A program made the position numbers and the translations under genes. A stretch of 64,000 nucleotides of DNA from an uncultured Bacteroides sp. GTDB taxonomy: Bacteria > Bacteroidota > Bacteroidia > Bacteroidales > Bacteroidaceae. Below the pieces are notes generated by a model. That model saw only the letters and a program-made list of their open reading frames with translations. It ran no database searches and was not told the origin of the DNA. The DNA lies in contig UQVZ01000013.1 in the NCBI GenBank assembly GCA_900544675.1, forward strand, positions 1 to 64,000. The letters run 5' to 3'. Shown here in pieces: positions 49,497 through 59,700 of this stretch. The stretch's first letter is position 1. Each line of letters opens with the position of its first letter.

Positions 49497-52196
49497 ATGA
49501 AAAGAGTAAGAAAATGGATGACTTCGGCTGTCCTTTTATCGATGATGGCAGCCAATGTGTTTGCGGTGGAACTGGAAGTGAATGTGAAGGGATGCATCAA
49601 AGACCAAAAGTCGAAAGAGCCTCTGATAGGCGCTACCATCCGCATTATGGGGAGTAATATCGGTGCGGTGACCGATATAGACGGAAACTTCCAGCTGACA
49701 GGGGTGGAAGACGGTATCTACGACATTGAAATAAAATATGTAGGCTATAAGACGGCGGTGAAACGCCAGGTAAAGGTGGAAGACAACCGGGTGACTACGC
49801 TCGACTTCGAGCTGGAACCCGACACGCAGGTATTGTCGGACGTAGTGGTGGTGGCAAAAGCTAACCGCGAATCGGAGAATGTCACCTTATTGGAACAAAA
49901 GAAATCGGTAGTGGCAGTCCAGTCGGTAGGTGCCAAAGAGTTGTCGCGCAAGGGCGTGAGCGACGCACAGGGGGCCGTGACGAAGATTTCGGGCATCTCG
50001 CAACAGGACGGTGTGAAGAACGTGTTTGTGCGCGGACTGGGCGACCGGTATAACCTGACTACCTTGAACCGCTTCCCGATACCTTCGGAAGACCCGGAAT
50101 ACAAGAATATCGCGCTCGATTTCTTCTCTACCGACATCATCCAGTCGGTAGACGTAAACAAGGCTTTTTATGGCAATACATACGCCGATGTGGCAGGAGC
50201 CAACATCAATATCTCTTCGAAAGAGCTGACGGGCTACGGCGAAGTGAACGCCGGCATTTCAGGAGGATTCAATACGCAGACGCTTTCGTCCGACTTCCTG
50301 AAGATGGACGGGGTGAACGCGTTCGGCTTTGCAAATAGCAAGCAGCCTGGAGACAACATGGACGTATATGGTTTCCAAAACCGCCTGGACCCCTCGAAGA
50401 AGGGAGGACTGGTGAATCAAAGCTATAGCATCTCGGGCGGAAAGAAGTTCGACATCGGCGACAATCCGCTTTCGTTCTACCTCATAGCCGGGCATAACCG
50501 CGACTATTCGTATTACGAAGAAGAGGTGCGCAACTCGATTACGACGGGTGAGCTTTCGCAGGATATGCTGGGAAAGAAATCGAACGTAGAGACTTCGCAA
50601 GTGGTGATGGCTAACCTGAACTACCTGCACGACAGGAAGCACTCGCTGACCTATAATTTCATTATGCTGCACGCTTCGCGCGAATCGGTGGGCGACTACC
50701 TGGGTATGGATGCCGATTACCAATCATCGGATACATACGAGGGCTTCATGCGCCGCCAGCAGACCAACGACAATCTGCTTTTCGTGAACCAGCTCGATAC
50801 GAAATGGGCATTGGCGGACAAGCTGGACTTTAATGTGGGCGCGGCCTATAACATCATCAAGGGACTGGAACCCGACCGGCGCATCAATAACCTGGTGAAG
50901 ACCGACGACGGCTATGAGCCGATGAAAGGAACGGGTATCCAGCAGCGTTATTTCTCGGAACTGAACGAAAACGACCTGAACATCCGTGCAGGCTTCACCT
51001 ATAAGCTTCCCGATGACTACGAGCAACTCTCGAATATCCAGTTGGGCTATGCGGGACGCATCGTGGACGATAGTTTCACGGCTACGGAATATGATATGTC
51101 GGTCGTACGTCAGGAAGTGTTCGACATCAACAACGTGCGTTTCGACGACTATTATACGCAAGAGAATTTGGACAACAACGTCTTCATCCTGGACAGGAAC
51201 GTCGATGAATATACCGTCGACAAGAATATCCATTCGGCCTACGTAGAGGCTTCCTACCAGTTTACGGAAGGTTTCATCGCCAACCTCGGCGTGAAATACG
51301 ATAAGGTGAATATGGAAGTGGACTACAACGTGAACCGCGGAGGTACGAAGGGAAGCCAATCCATCAACAAAGACTATGTGTTGCCCAGCTTGAACCTGCG
51401 TTATAACTTCAACGACAAGCATTCGTTCCGCTTCTCGGCAAGCAAGACCTACACCCTGCCGCAAGCGAAAGAAATCTCTCCTTTCCGCTATGTGAACGTG
51501 ACTTTCAACAGCCAGGGTAATCCTGACCTGAAGCCTTCGGACAACTACAACGTAGACCTGAAGTGGGACTGGTATCTCTCGCCAAGCGAGCTGATTTCGG
51601 TGACGGGATTCTATAAATACATCAAGAATCCGATATCGCGTATCGAGATTGCCAGTGCGGGCGGATTCCTTTCGTACGAGAACATCGCCGACCACGCTAC
51701 GGTAGCAGGTGCGGAAATCGAGATACGCAAGGACCTGTTCTCCCGTCCGATGCAAGACGGAGGATTGCAGAAGCTGAGCTTCGGGGTGAACGGAGCCTAT
51801 ACTTATACACTTGCCAAGGTGCCTCTCGCCACCGACCCTACGGGCTCGCAACTGGAAGGGGCGGCTCCCTGGCTTGCCAACGCCGACCTGACTTACCTGG
51901 TACGCAAAGGGCGCAACTCGTTTACCAATACGTTGGTGTTCAACTATTTCAGCGACCGCCTGTACACCGTCGGTACACAGGGCTACCAAGATATCGTGGA
52001 AAACGGAATCCCCACGCTCGACTTCGTGTCATCGACCCAGGTAGGCGAACACTTCACCATCAGCCTGAAGGCGCAGAACTTGCTGAACTCGGTTCACCAG
52101 CTTACACGTAAGGGCAATGCCACGGGCGACGAAGTGGTGCTGAGCAAATACCGCAAAGGCATTGATTTCAGCATCGGAGTGAGTTGTAGTTTTTAA
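49497..52196 (+). CDS. TonB-dependent receptor with carboxypeptidase-like N-terminal domain
   Basis: The 899-aa outer-membrane protein has a signal peptide (MTSAVLLSMMAANVFA). A CarboxypepD_reg-like domain follows (about 28-112, GCIKDQKSKEPLIGATI, VTDIDGNFQLTGV), then a plug (about 120-250, with VFVRGLGDRYNLTTLNRFP) and a 22-strand barrel ending in an aromatic residue (SCSF). No SusD is present. Instead the next gene encodes a large surface-type lipoprotein, so the pair probably takes up a ligand bound by that protein. The ligand is unknown. Confidence 0.93.
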   Translation: MKRVRKWMTSAVLLSMMAANVFAVELEVNVKGCIKDQKSKEPLIGATIRIMGSNIGAVTDIDGNFQLTGVEDGIYDIEIKYVGYKTAVKRQVKVEDNRVTTLDFELEPDTQVLSDVVVVAKANRESENVTLLEQKKSVVAVQSVGAKELSRKGVSDAQGAVTKISGISQQDGVKNVFVRGLGDRYNLTTLNRFPIPSEDPEYKNIALDFFSTDIIQSVDVNKAFYGNTYADVAGANINISSKELTGYGEVNAGISGGFNTQTLSSDFLKMDGVNAFGFANSKQPGDNMDVYGFQNRLDPSKKGGLVNQSYSISGGKKFDIGDNPLSFYLIAGHNRDYSYYEEEVRNSITTGELSQDMLGKKSNVETSQVVMANLNYLHDRKHSLTYNFIMLHASRESVGDYLGMDADYQSSDTYEGFMRRQQTNDNLLFVNQLDTKWALADKLDFNVGAAYNIIKGLEPDRRINNLVKTDDGYEPMKGTGIQQRYFSELNENDLNIRAGFTYKLPDDYEQLSNIQLGYAGRIVDDSFTATEYDMSVVRQEVFDINNVRFDDYYTQENLDNNVFILDRNVDEYTVDKNIHSAYVEASYQFTEGFIANLGVKYDKVNMEVDYNVNRGGTKGSQSINKDYVLPSLNLRYNFNDKHSFRFSASKTYTLPQAKEISPFRYVNVTFNSQGNPDLKPSDNYNVDLKWDWYLSPSELISVTGFYKYIKNPISRIEIASAGGFLSYENIADHATVAGAEIEIRKDLFSRPMQDGGLQKLSFGVNGAYTYTLAKVPLATDPTGSQLEGAAPWLANADLTYLVRKGRNSFTNTLVFNYFSDRLYTVGTQGYQDIVENGIPTLDFVSSTQVGEHFTISLKAQNLLNSVHQLTRKGNATGDEVVLSKYRKGIDFSIGVSCSF

Positions 52197-52234
52197 TCAA
52201 GCATATCCATTCATTATTTAATAATTATCGAACA

Positions 52235-54487
52235 ATGAAAAAGTTTTTCTTAAATGCGATGCTGTTTGCCGCACTGGCAAGCACGGTATCACTTACTTCT
52301 TGTAGTGATGATGACGAAATCCAAGGCGAAAACCCGGGCGGAGGCGAAGAGCCGACGGTAGAAACCGTGGAACTCTCGGGCAATGTAGAAGGCACAATGA
52401 CGCTGGAGGCCGACGTAGAATATATCTTGAACGGTACGCTGACCGTACCCGACGGCGCTACACTGGAAATCCCTGCCGGTACGAAGATTAAGGCAAAACA
52501 AGGATTCGGCAATTACATCATCGTGGCACAAGGCGGTAAAATCAATGCGCGCGGTACAGCTCAGGCTCCTATCGTGTTTACAGCCGAAGACGAGAGCAAT
52601 GCCGGACCGGGCTATTGGGGCGGTCTGATTATCAACGGTAAGGCTCCTATCTCAGGTCCTGCGGGAACTGTAGCTACAGGTGCTACCGAAGTGGACAACA
52701 ATATGCCATACGGTGGAGACGATGCCGCCGACAATAGCGGTACACTGGAATACGTGGAATTGTGGTACACCGGCGCACGCTCGAGCGCAGATATCGAACA
52801 CAACGGATTGACACTGAATGCTGTAGGTAACGGAACGACTATCAATAACATTTATGTGGCAGAAGGAGCCGACGATGCCATCGAGTTCTTCGGAGGTACG
52901 GTAAACGTAAGCAACCTGCTTGCCGTGAACTGCGACGATGATATGTTCGACTTCACACAGGGTTATGCCGGAACGCTTTCGAATTGCTACGGTATCTGGG
53001 AAGACGGGTTCACCAGCACCGAGGAAGACCCGCGTGGCGTGGAAGCCGACGGTAACCTGGACGGAAACGGTCCTGACCACACTCCGCAATCGGATTTCAC
53101 CATCGAGAACATGACCATCGCCAACTTCTCGGCTCAATCTATGAACGATGCCATCAAGGTACGCCGCGGCGCTACGGCACACATCACCAACGCTTTGGTA
53201 ATGGGTACAGGAGCCGTAGAGAACCTGATTGACCTGAACGACGGTAAAGGCGGAGCAGGCGAAGGTACCGAAATGAGCGTAAGCAACCAGTTGGCATCTG
53301 CCACTACCGATGGCGACCTGAACGCTGAAGGTACGTATACCGGTGTCGTAATCGAAGCCGGAAACACAGGTGCCAATACCAGTGCTTTGTCTTGGACCGG
53401 CTATCAGTTCCCGGGCGAAACCGAAGCTCCCGAACCGGTGAAAGAGACTCTCTCGGGCGACATCGCTGCAGACAGAACGCTGGATGCCAATACCGAATAT
53501 ACCCTTGAGGGTGCAGTCGTAGTAAAAGACGGCGCTACCCTGACCATCCCTGCCGGACTGACCATCAAGGCTAAAGAAGGTTTCGGAAACTACCTGCTCG
53601 TAGAACGCGGAGGTAAGATTATGGCAGAAGGTACGGCAGAAGCTCCGATTACCTTTACCGCAGAAGACGAAGCCAATGCCGGACCGGGTTACTGGGGCGG
53701 ATTGATTATCAACGGTAAGGCACGCATCTCGGGCGTTGAAGGAGACGTACCGGTGGAAGGCGCTACCGAAATCGATAACAACCAGGCATACGGAGGCGAT
53801 GACAATGCCGACAATTCGGGTGTGCTGAGATATGTGAAACTGCTTTATACCGGTGCCCGCTCAAGCTCGGACATCGAACACAACGGATTGACGCTGAACG
53901 GTGTAGGAAACGGTACGGTCATCGAAAATATCTACGTGGCTGAAGGAGCCGACGATGCCATTGAGTTCTTCGGAGGTTCGGTAAACGTAACGGGCTTGCT
54001 TGCCGTGAATTGCGACGATGACATGTTCGACTTCACCCAGGGCTATTGCGGAACCTTGAAAGATTGCTACGGACGTTGGGAAGCCGATTTCACCAGCACC
54101 GAGGAAGACCCGCGTGGTGTAGAAGCCGACGGTAACCTGGACGGAAATGGTCCTGACCACACACCGCAATCGGACTTCACCATCGAGAACATGACCATCG
54201 AAAACCTGGCTACAGCTGCCGTTATGAATGATGCCATTAAGGTTCGCCGCGGTGCGAAAGCTACCATCAAAAACGCGCTGGTAAAAGGTACAGGCGAAGT
54301 GGAAGAACTGGTTGACCTGACCGATGGTAAAGGGGATGCTCAGGCAGAAAGCACCATCTCTGTAACCAACGAATTGGGCGAAGCCTTGACCGGTGACGAG
54401 GTACACGGAACAGGGGCTGTAACCGTAGCCGAAGGCAATACCGGCGCATCGGTTGACCTCTTCGGATGGACAGGATACCAATTCTAA
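52235..54487 (+). CDS. Beta-helix lipoprotein with two tandem copies of one domain
   Basis: The 750-aa protein has a lipobox ending in SLTSC and an acidic linker. Two homologous halves follow (about residues 43-395 and 403-750), each ending in GWTGYQF or SWTGYQF. Each half has a start like GATLEIPAGTKIKAKQGFGN, then GPGYWGGLIINGKA, YGGDDAADNSG, IYVAEGADDAIEFFGG, NCDDDMFDFTQGY and GVEADGNLDGNGPDHTPQSD. The pattern suggests right-handed beta-helices with many Asp/Asn that could bind calcium. It lies 38 bp after the TonB receptor gene and is probably its surface partner. Confidence 0.8.
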   Translation: MKKFFLNAMLFAALASTVSLTSCSDDDEIQGENPGGGEEPTVETVELSGNVEGTMTLEADVEYILNGTLTVPDGATLEIPAGTKIKAKQGFGNYIIVAQGGKINARGTAQAPIVFTAEDESNAGPGYWGGLIINGKAPISGPAGTVATGATEVDNNMPYGGDDAADNSGTLEYVELWYTGARSSADIEHNGLTLNAVGNGTTINNIYVAEGADDAIEFFGGTVNVSNLLAVNCDDDMFDFTQGYAGTLSNCYGIWEDGFTSTEEDPRGVEADGNLDGNGPDHTPQSDFTIENMTIANFSAQSMNDAIKVRRGATAHITNALVMGTGAVENLIDLNDGKGGAGEGTEMSVSNQLASATTDGDLNAEGTYTGVVIEAGNTGANTSALSWTGYQFPGETEAPEPVKETLSGDIAADRTLDANTEYTLEGAVVVKDGATLTIPAGLTIKAKEGFGNYLLVERGGKIMAEGTAEAPITFTAEDEANAGPGYWGGLIINGKARISGVEGDVPVEGATEIDNNQAYGGDDNADNSGVLRYVKLLYTGARSSSDIEHNGLTLNGVGNGTVIENIYVAEGADDAIEFFGGSVNVTGLLAVNCDDDMFDFTQGYCGTLKDCYGRWEADFTSTEEDPRGVEADGNLDGNGPDHTPQSDFTIENMTIENLATAAVMNDAIKVRRGAKATIKNALVKGTGEVEELVDLTDGKGDAQAESTISVTNELGEALTGDEVHGTGAVTVAEGNTGASVDLFGWTGYQF

Positions 54488-54550
54488 ATTCTAAATGAAG
54501 AATTAAGAATGAAGAATTAAAGAACTCATTTTTATTTCATAAAGGTTAAT

Positions 54551-54590
54551 GCGGGCTTGCATCAAATGGGTATGCAGGCCCGTTCTTTTT
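54551..54590 (+). terminator. Intrinsic terminator after the beta-helix lipoprotein gene
   Basis: GCGGGCTTGCAT (54551-54562) pairs with ATGCAGGCCCGT (54572-54583), with two wobbles, followed by TCTTTTTG. Confidence 0.85.
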
Positions 54591-54657
54591 GTATGATAGG
54601 GGATACTCATATTGACGGAAATCTGCGCCAATCCTGTGTTTTTCGCCGGGAAGTTTG

Positions 54658-54665
54658 TATTTTTG
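54658..54665 (+). promoter_or_regulatory. -7 element for the JetABC-like operon
   Basis: TATTTTTG fits TAnnTTTG, 15 bp before the ATG at 54681, which implies a leader of only about ten bases. Confidence 0.6.
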
Positions 54666-54680
54666 CACCCTAATTTGAAA

Positions 54681-56150
54681 ATGAGAATGGCGTCACAAAC
54701 TGAAGTTTTATCTGAAATATTGCGTACTTCGCCTTGTGTGGAATTGCTCCGGTTGCGTAACCGCCGGCTGATTATCCTGTTTCTTTTCAAGATGTTCTAT
54801 CACCGGCAGGCAGCCGTGCCTTTCGAGTCTTTACGGATGCAGCTGGCAGATTATCTGAGCGCGGTCCGGCTGGAAGAGGACGAGGAAAGCGGCATTACGG
54901 AATTCGATTCGTTCGAGGAAAAGGCGGGCAAATATATCCAGCGGTGGACCGACAAGGGATTCTTGCGCAACTATCAGGAAGAAACGGGCGAGGTGTTTTA
55001 CGAATTGTCGCTTTATACCAGCAAGACCATCGACTGGCTCCTGAGCCTGAAGCGGGAAGAGTTCGTGGGCACGGAGTCGAAATTCATGAACCTCTTCGGG
55101 CAATTGAAGGAACTGGTGGAGTTTACCAACGAGGACAAGGAAGAGCGTATCCGGATGCTGGAGGAGAAGAAGCGCGAGATAGAACATCAGATTCAGGTGA
55201 TTCGGGCGGGAGGCGACGCGCAGACCTTCGAGGAATACCAGATATTGCCCCGCTTCAAGCAAATCAGCCAGTCCGCCAAAGAATTGCTTTCCGACTTCAA
55301 GGAGGTGGAGGAAAACTTCAAGAGCATCACCAAGGACATTTACCGCCGGCACGCCGAAGGGGCTTATTCGAAAGGGGATATCCTGGGCTTTACCTTCGAC
55401 GCGCTGGAGAACCTCCAGCAAAGCTCGCAAGGCAAGAGCTTTTACGCCTTTTGGGACTTCCTGCTGACCCCTTCGTTGCAACACACGTGGGACGGGCTGG
55501 TGGAACACCTCTACGAGACGCTGGACGACAAGCGGCTGGAGGTGAACGACACCTTCCTGAAGAACATGAAACAATATCTTTATGCCGCCGGGAAGAAGGT
55601 GTATCAGGCAAACGACAAGATGGCGGAGAAGCTGAGCCGCATTATTTGCGAGAACGGGACCATGCCCACCGTCATCGCCCGCCAGGTGATAGCCGATATC
55701 CAGTCGTCTTTGCTCGTGCTGGCACAAAAGGGCATCACGCCCGATGTCTCGCTCGAGGTGGAGACGTTGCCCGATATCAACATGCCGCTCGAACGGAGGC
55801 TCACCCCCGAACGGAATGTCGAAATCACTTACCGCCAGGCACTGGAGATGGCAAGTTCGGATATCCGCGAAGCCAACTCTGCCGCGAGCCTGTTTGTGCA
55901 AAACCGTGTCGACCGCCAGGTGTTGAAGCAACGCATCGGGCTGGCTTTGCGGCGCAGGCGCCAGGTGTCACTGGGCGAGGTCGTCGAAGAGAACGGAGGC
56001 TTGCGCGAAGGCTTGTCGGAATTGTTCGGCTACATCGGTGCGGTGCGCGACTTCCGCCATACCATCAGCGCCGAGCGGACACAGACCGTGGTGTTCGACG
56101 AAGAGCGGCACAAAGCAATCGTTATACCCGAAATTATTGTTGTACGATGA
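54681..56150 (+). CDS. jetA: JetA/MksF-like condensin subunit (DUF3375)
   Basis: The ATG at 54681 (489 aa; MASQTEV at 54687 is also possible) starts a kleisin-type subunit of the Wadjet/Mks condensin class. It shows an N-terminal winged-helix region (LLRLRNRRLIILFLFKMFYH), a long coiled coil (about 145-225) and a C-terminal region ending in ERTQTVVFDEERHKAIVIPEI. It bridges the SMC-like ATPase heads. The stop overlaps the next start (ATGA). In Wadjet this complex destroys plasmids with JetD, but no JetD is here. Confidence 0.85.
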   Translation: MRMASQTEVLSEILRTSPCVELLRLRNRRLIILFLFKMFYHRQAAVPFESLRMQLADYLSAVRLEEDEESGITEFDSFEEKAGKYIQRWTDKGFLRNYQEETGEVFYELSLYTSKTIDWLLSLKREEFVGTESKFMNLFGQLKELVEFTNEDKEERIRMLEEKKREIEHQIQVIRAGGDAQTFEEYQILPRFKQISQSAKELLSDFKEVEENFKSITKDIYRRHAEGAYSKGDILGFTFDALENLQQSSQGKSFYAFWDFLLTPSLQHTWDGLVEHLYETLDDKRLEVNDTFLKNMKQYLYAAGKKVYQANDKMAEKLSRIICENGTMPTVIARQVIADIQSSLLVLAQKGITPDVSLEVETLPDINMPLERRLTPERNVEITYRQALEMASSDIREANSAASLFVQNRVDRQVLKQRIGLALRRRRQVSLGEVVEENGGLREGLSELFGYIGAVRDFRHTISAERTQTVVFDEERHKAIVIPEIIVVR

Positions 56151-56722
56151 ATTTAGAATCTTATATATCTCCCTACGCACGGGCGGTGGTCTGCCTGTTG
56201 AAAGGTCCCGTCGATACGTCGGACCGGTGCTGGAACGACCTCTTGCATTACCAGCACGAAATACAGAAATATGTGTCCCAAATCGGGCTGGAGCTGATAG
56301 TGAAGCGCGACGAAGGTTTCGCCTACCTGAAGCAGATGACGGACGAGAACGGGAACACGCTGGGGCTGGTGCCCCGCAAGCAACTGGGGTTCGAGTGCTC
56401 GGTGCTGGTCATCATCCTCCGCGAAGTGCTCGAAGAGTTCGATAGCAACCTCGACGAGCTGTATGCCACCGCGTGCTACATTACCGGCAAGGAACTGAAA
56501 GAGCGGGTCGAGCTGTTCCTTCCCGAGCGTTTCAACCGGGTGAAGCTCTTGAACGAGTTGGATACCTACATCGCCCGCCTGGTGCAGCTGGGCTTCCTGA
56601 TAGAGAAAAGCCAGGACGACCGTACTTTCTATCAGATACACCGCATCATCAAAGAGAAGGTCACCCTCGACCAGTTGGTAGAATTTAAAAAGAAACTTGA
56701 AAGCTATGTTGAATCTGTTTAG
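56147..56722 (+). CDS. jetB: JetB/MksE-like condensin subunit (DUF4194)
   Basis: The 191-aa protein starts at the ATG at 56147 inside the jetA stop. It is the small winged-helix subunit that pairs with the kleisin, with GLELIVKRDEGFAYLKQM and GLVPRKQLGFECSVLVIILREVL as typical segments. A much longer in-frame open frame upstream is only the shadow of jetA. It overlaps jetC by 17 bp, so the three subunits are translationally linked. Confidence 0.85.
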   Translation: MNLESYISPYARAVVCLLKGPVDTSDRCWNDLLHYQHEIQKYVSQIGLELIVKRDEGFAYLKQMTDENGNTLGLVPRKQLGFECSVLVIILREVLEEFDSNLDELYATACYITGKELKERVELFLPERFNRVKLLNELDTYIARLVQLGFLIEKSQDDRTFYQIHRIIKEKVTLDQLVEFKKKLESYVESV

Positions 56723-59700
56723 TACGTCTTCGGATACGGCGGGATTCCGCCTGGAATACATGGAAATCTATAATTGGGGTACCTTCCACGAACGCATCTT
56801 CCGGCTGGCTCCGCAGGGCAACAATGCTTTGCTCACCGGCGCGAACGCTTCGGGCAAGAGCACCATCATCGATGCCTTGCTCACCTTGCTGGTCCCTGCC
56901 AAGAAAGACCGTTTCTACAACCAGTCTTCGGGGGTGGAGAAGAAAGGAAACCGCACGGAGGAAACCTACGTGCTGGGGCATTACGGCAATATCCAGAAAG
57001 AAGGCGAACGGGGCGTGACCACCCAGGCGTTGCGCGACAAGAGTGCCTATTCGGTGTTGCTTGCCACGTTCTCGAATACCGACCAGCGGGTGGTGACCAT
57101 ATTCCAGGTGCGTTGGTTCTCGGGCGGGGAGTTGAGGCGCAGTTTCGGCTTGGCTCATGTGCCTTTGGAGATTCAGAAAGATTTCCAGCCCTTCGACGGC
57201 AAAGGCGTGTGGCGACGCAGGCTGGAGGCTTCGTATAAGGGAGCGCGTACCCTGGTCGAGTTTTTCGACGGACCCGTAGGCTATGCCGAGCGCATCACCC
57301 AGTTGTTCGGGATGCGGTCGGTGAAGGCGTTGAGCCTTTTCAACCAGATTGTAGGGGTGAAGGTGCTCGACGACCTCGACGAGTTTATCCGCCTCAATAT
57401 GCTGGAGGAGCACGATGCCGAGACCCAGTACCTGCAATTGAAAGATAGCTTTACGACCCTGATAGAGGCGAAGGTGAACATCGAGAAGGCGCGTACCCAG
57501 ATAGAGCAGCTCCGTCCGATAGCGGATTTGGCAGACCGGATAGAGCACGCCGCCGGTCGGCTCAGCCAGTTGGCTACCGACAAGGATACGGCGGTATATT
57601 GGTTTGCCAAGCAATTGATAGACTTGGCAAAGGAGAAGCTCGACCTGGCGGTGAAGGAGAAAGAGAAGACCGAAGCCGAGATAGGCAGGCTCCGCCGGCG
57701 CGAAGAAAAGCTGAAACAGGAAGAGCGCACCCTCTCGCTGGCGATAGAGAAAGACGAGGTGGGGCGCAAGCTGAAGGAGCTGGAAGACGATATCGAACGC
57801 CTGTCGAAAGAGCGCGACGAGCGGATGGCGTCGATGGATGCCTACAATGAACTTGCCGGAAAGGCAGGCTTCGCGCTCAGTCCCGGCGAGGAGACCTTCA
57901 ACGCCCAGCGCCTCCGGGCAAGGCAGCAGGCAGAAGCGTGGGCGGCAGAGAAAGAAGAGATTATCCGCAGGCAAATCGATGCCGAGCGCAGTCAGAAAGA
58001 GTTGGCGGCGCAGACCGAAGAGCTGGTGCGCACGGTAGAGCTGCTCCGGAAGAACCGCAACAACATCCCCGTGCGCGAGACCGAAATCCGCGAGGCGATA
58101 CTGGAGCATACGGGAGCCTCGAAAGAAGAGATTCCCTTCGTGGGCGAATTGTGCCGGGTGGCAGAGGACGAAAAAGAATGGGAAGGGGCTTTAGAGAAAA
58201 TCCTGCATCACTTTGCCTTACACCTCATCGTGCCCGACGAGTATTATCACCAGGTGAACGAGTATGTGAACGCCACCAACCTGAAGGGCCGCGTGATGTT
58301 CTACCGCTACTTGCCCTACCGCTCGCTGGCAGGGCTACAGGCTTACCGTGCGTCCGAAGACGGGACAGGGCAGGTCATCGACAAGATTGAAATCCGTCCC
58401 GATAGCGAATACGAGGAATGGGTGCGCGATGTCATTCTGGAGAAATACAATTATACGTGCGCCGACGGTCTCGATACGTTCGAGCGGTATAAGGAAAAGG
58501 TGGTCACCCGCGAGGGGCTGGTCAAGTTTTCGGGCGAACGCCACGAGAAGGACGACCGTCCGCACGTCTTGCGCCGCGAGAATTATGTGCTGGGATGGGA
58601 GAACAAGGAGAAAATACACCTGTTGCAACAAGAGTTGCTCGGGCTTCAGGAGCAGGATTCGAAGCTTGCCGCCGAGATAAGCCGGGCAAGGCAGGAAGCA
58701 GCGGAAGGGGAAGCGCAGTGCGGCTTGCACCGCCGGCTGGCAGACCTGTTCCCCGACTACCGGAAAGTGGACTGGCAGAGGTATGTCGGCAAAATCCAGC
58801 GCAAGCAAGACGAGAAAGAAGCGTTGGAAAAAGGGAATGACCGCCTGCACACCTTGCAGACCCAGCTGGAACAGGTGCGCGAAGAGCAACACCGTTTGTC
58901 CGAGACAGACATCCCCGAACATACCCGGAAGATGATTCATGCCGAGTACCGCATCGAGCAGTTGCAGAAAGAGATAGACGAGAACCAGCGCGTGATTTCT
59001 TCCATCCGTTCGTTGCTCTTCACCGATTTCGAGAAAAACTACGCTTACCTGTGCGAGCTGACCTACGACCAGCTAAAGCAGGAGCGGGGCAAGTTTCAGG
59101 CAAAGAACGAGCGCGAGCGCAAGAAGCTGGAAGCGGAAAAGCGCGGATACGAGGACGAGGCGAAGGTGAAGATTGCCGAGTTTAAGCATCCCGAAGAAAC
59201 CATCCTGGCGCGTTTCAAGGATTGGCGTGCCGATGTAGACGCCCTCCCCGACGCTACCCATATCGAGCTGATAGCCGCCTACCGGCAGATGCTGGAACGC
59301 CTGGAGAAGGAGAACCTGCCCAAGTACGAGAAGCAGTTCGACGGGTATCTGCAAAAAACGCTGACCGACAAGGTGGGCGAGTTCCGCATGTTCTTCATCA
59401 ACTGGATGCACGCCATCCGGAACAACATCGATATGCTCAACGACTCGTTGAAAGGCATCGACTACCGGCGTCATCCCGTGACCTATATCCAGCTTACCGC
59501 CCTTCCGCAGGTCAGCGAGGCGGTGTCCGAGTTCAAACGCCTGATGGACGAGGCAGTGCCCGACGTGCAGAAGGCAGACGCCACGCCCGACGGGCGGCGT
59601 GCGCATTTCTACGACCGTGTAGAGCCTTTCATGCGCCGCCTGGAGGACGAGGAGTGGCGCGGCAAGGTGATGGATGTCCGCTTCTGGTTTACGTACAAGG

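Noticed and set aside
54944..56146. A 401-codon N-terminal extension of the JetB reading frame
   Set aside because: It overlaps jetA in another frame, and the true jetB start is the ATG at 56147 inside the jetA stop.
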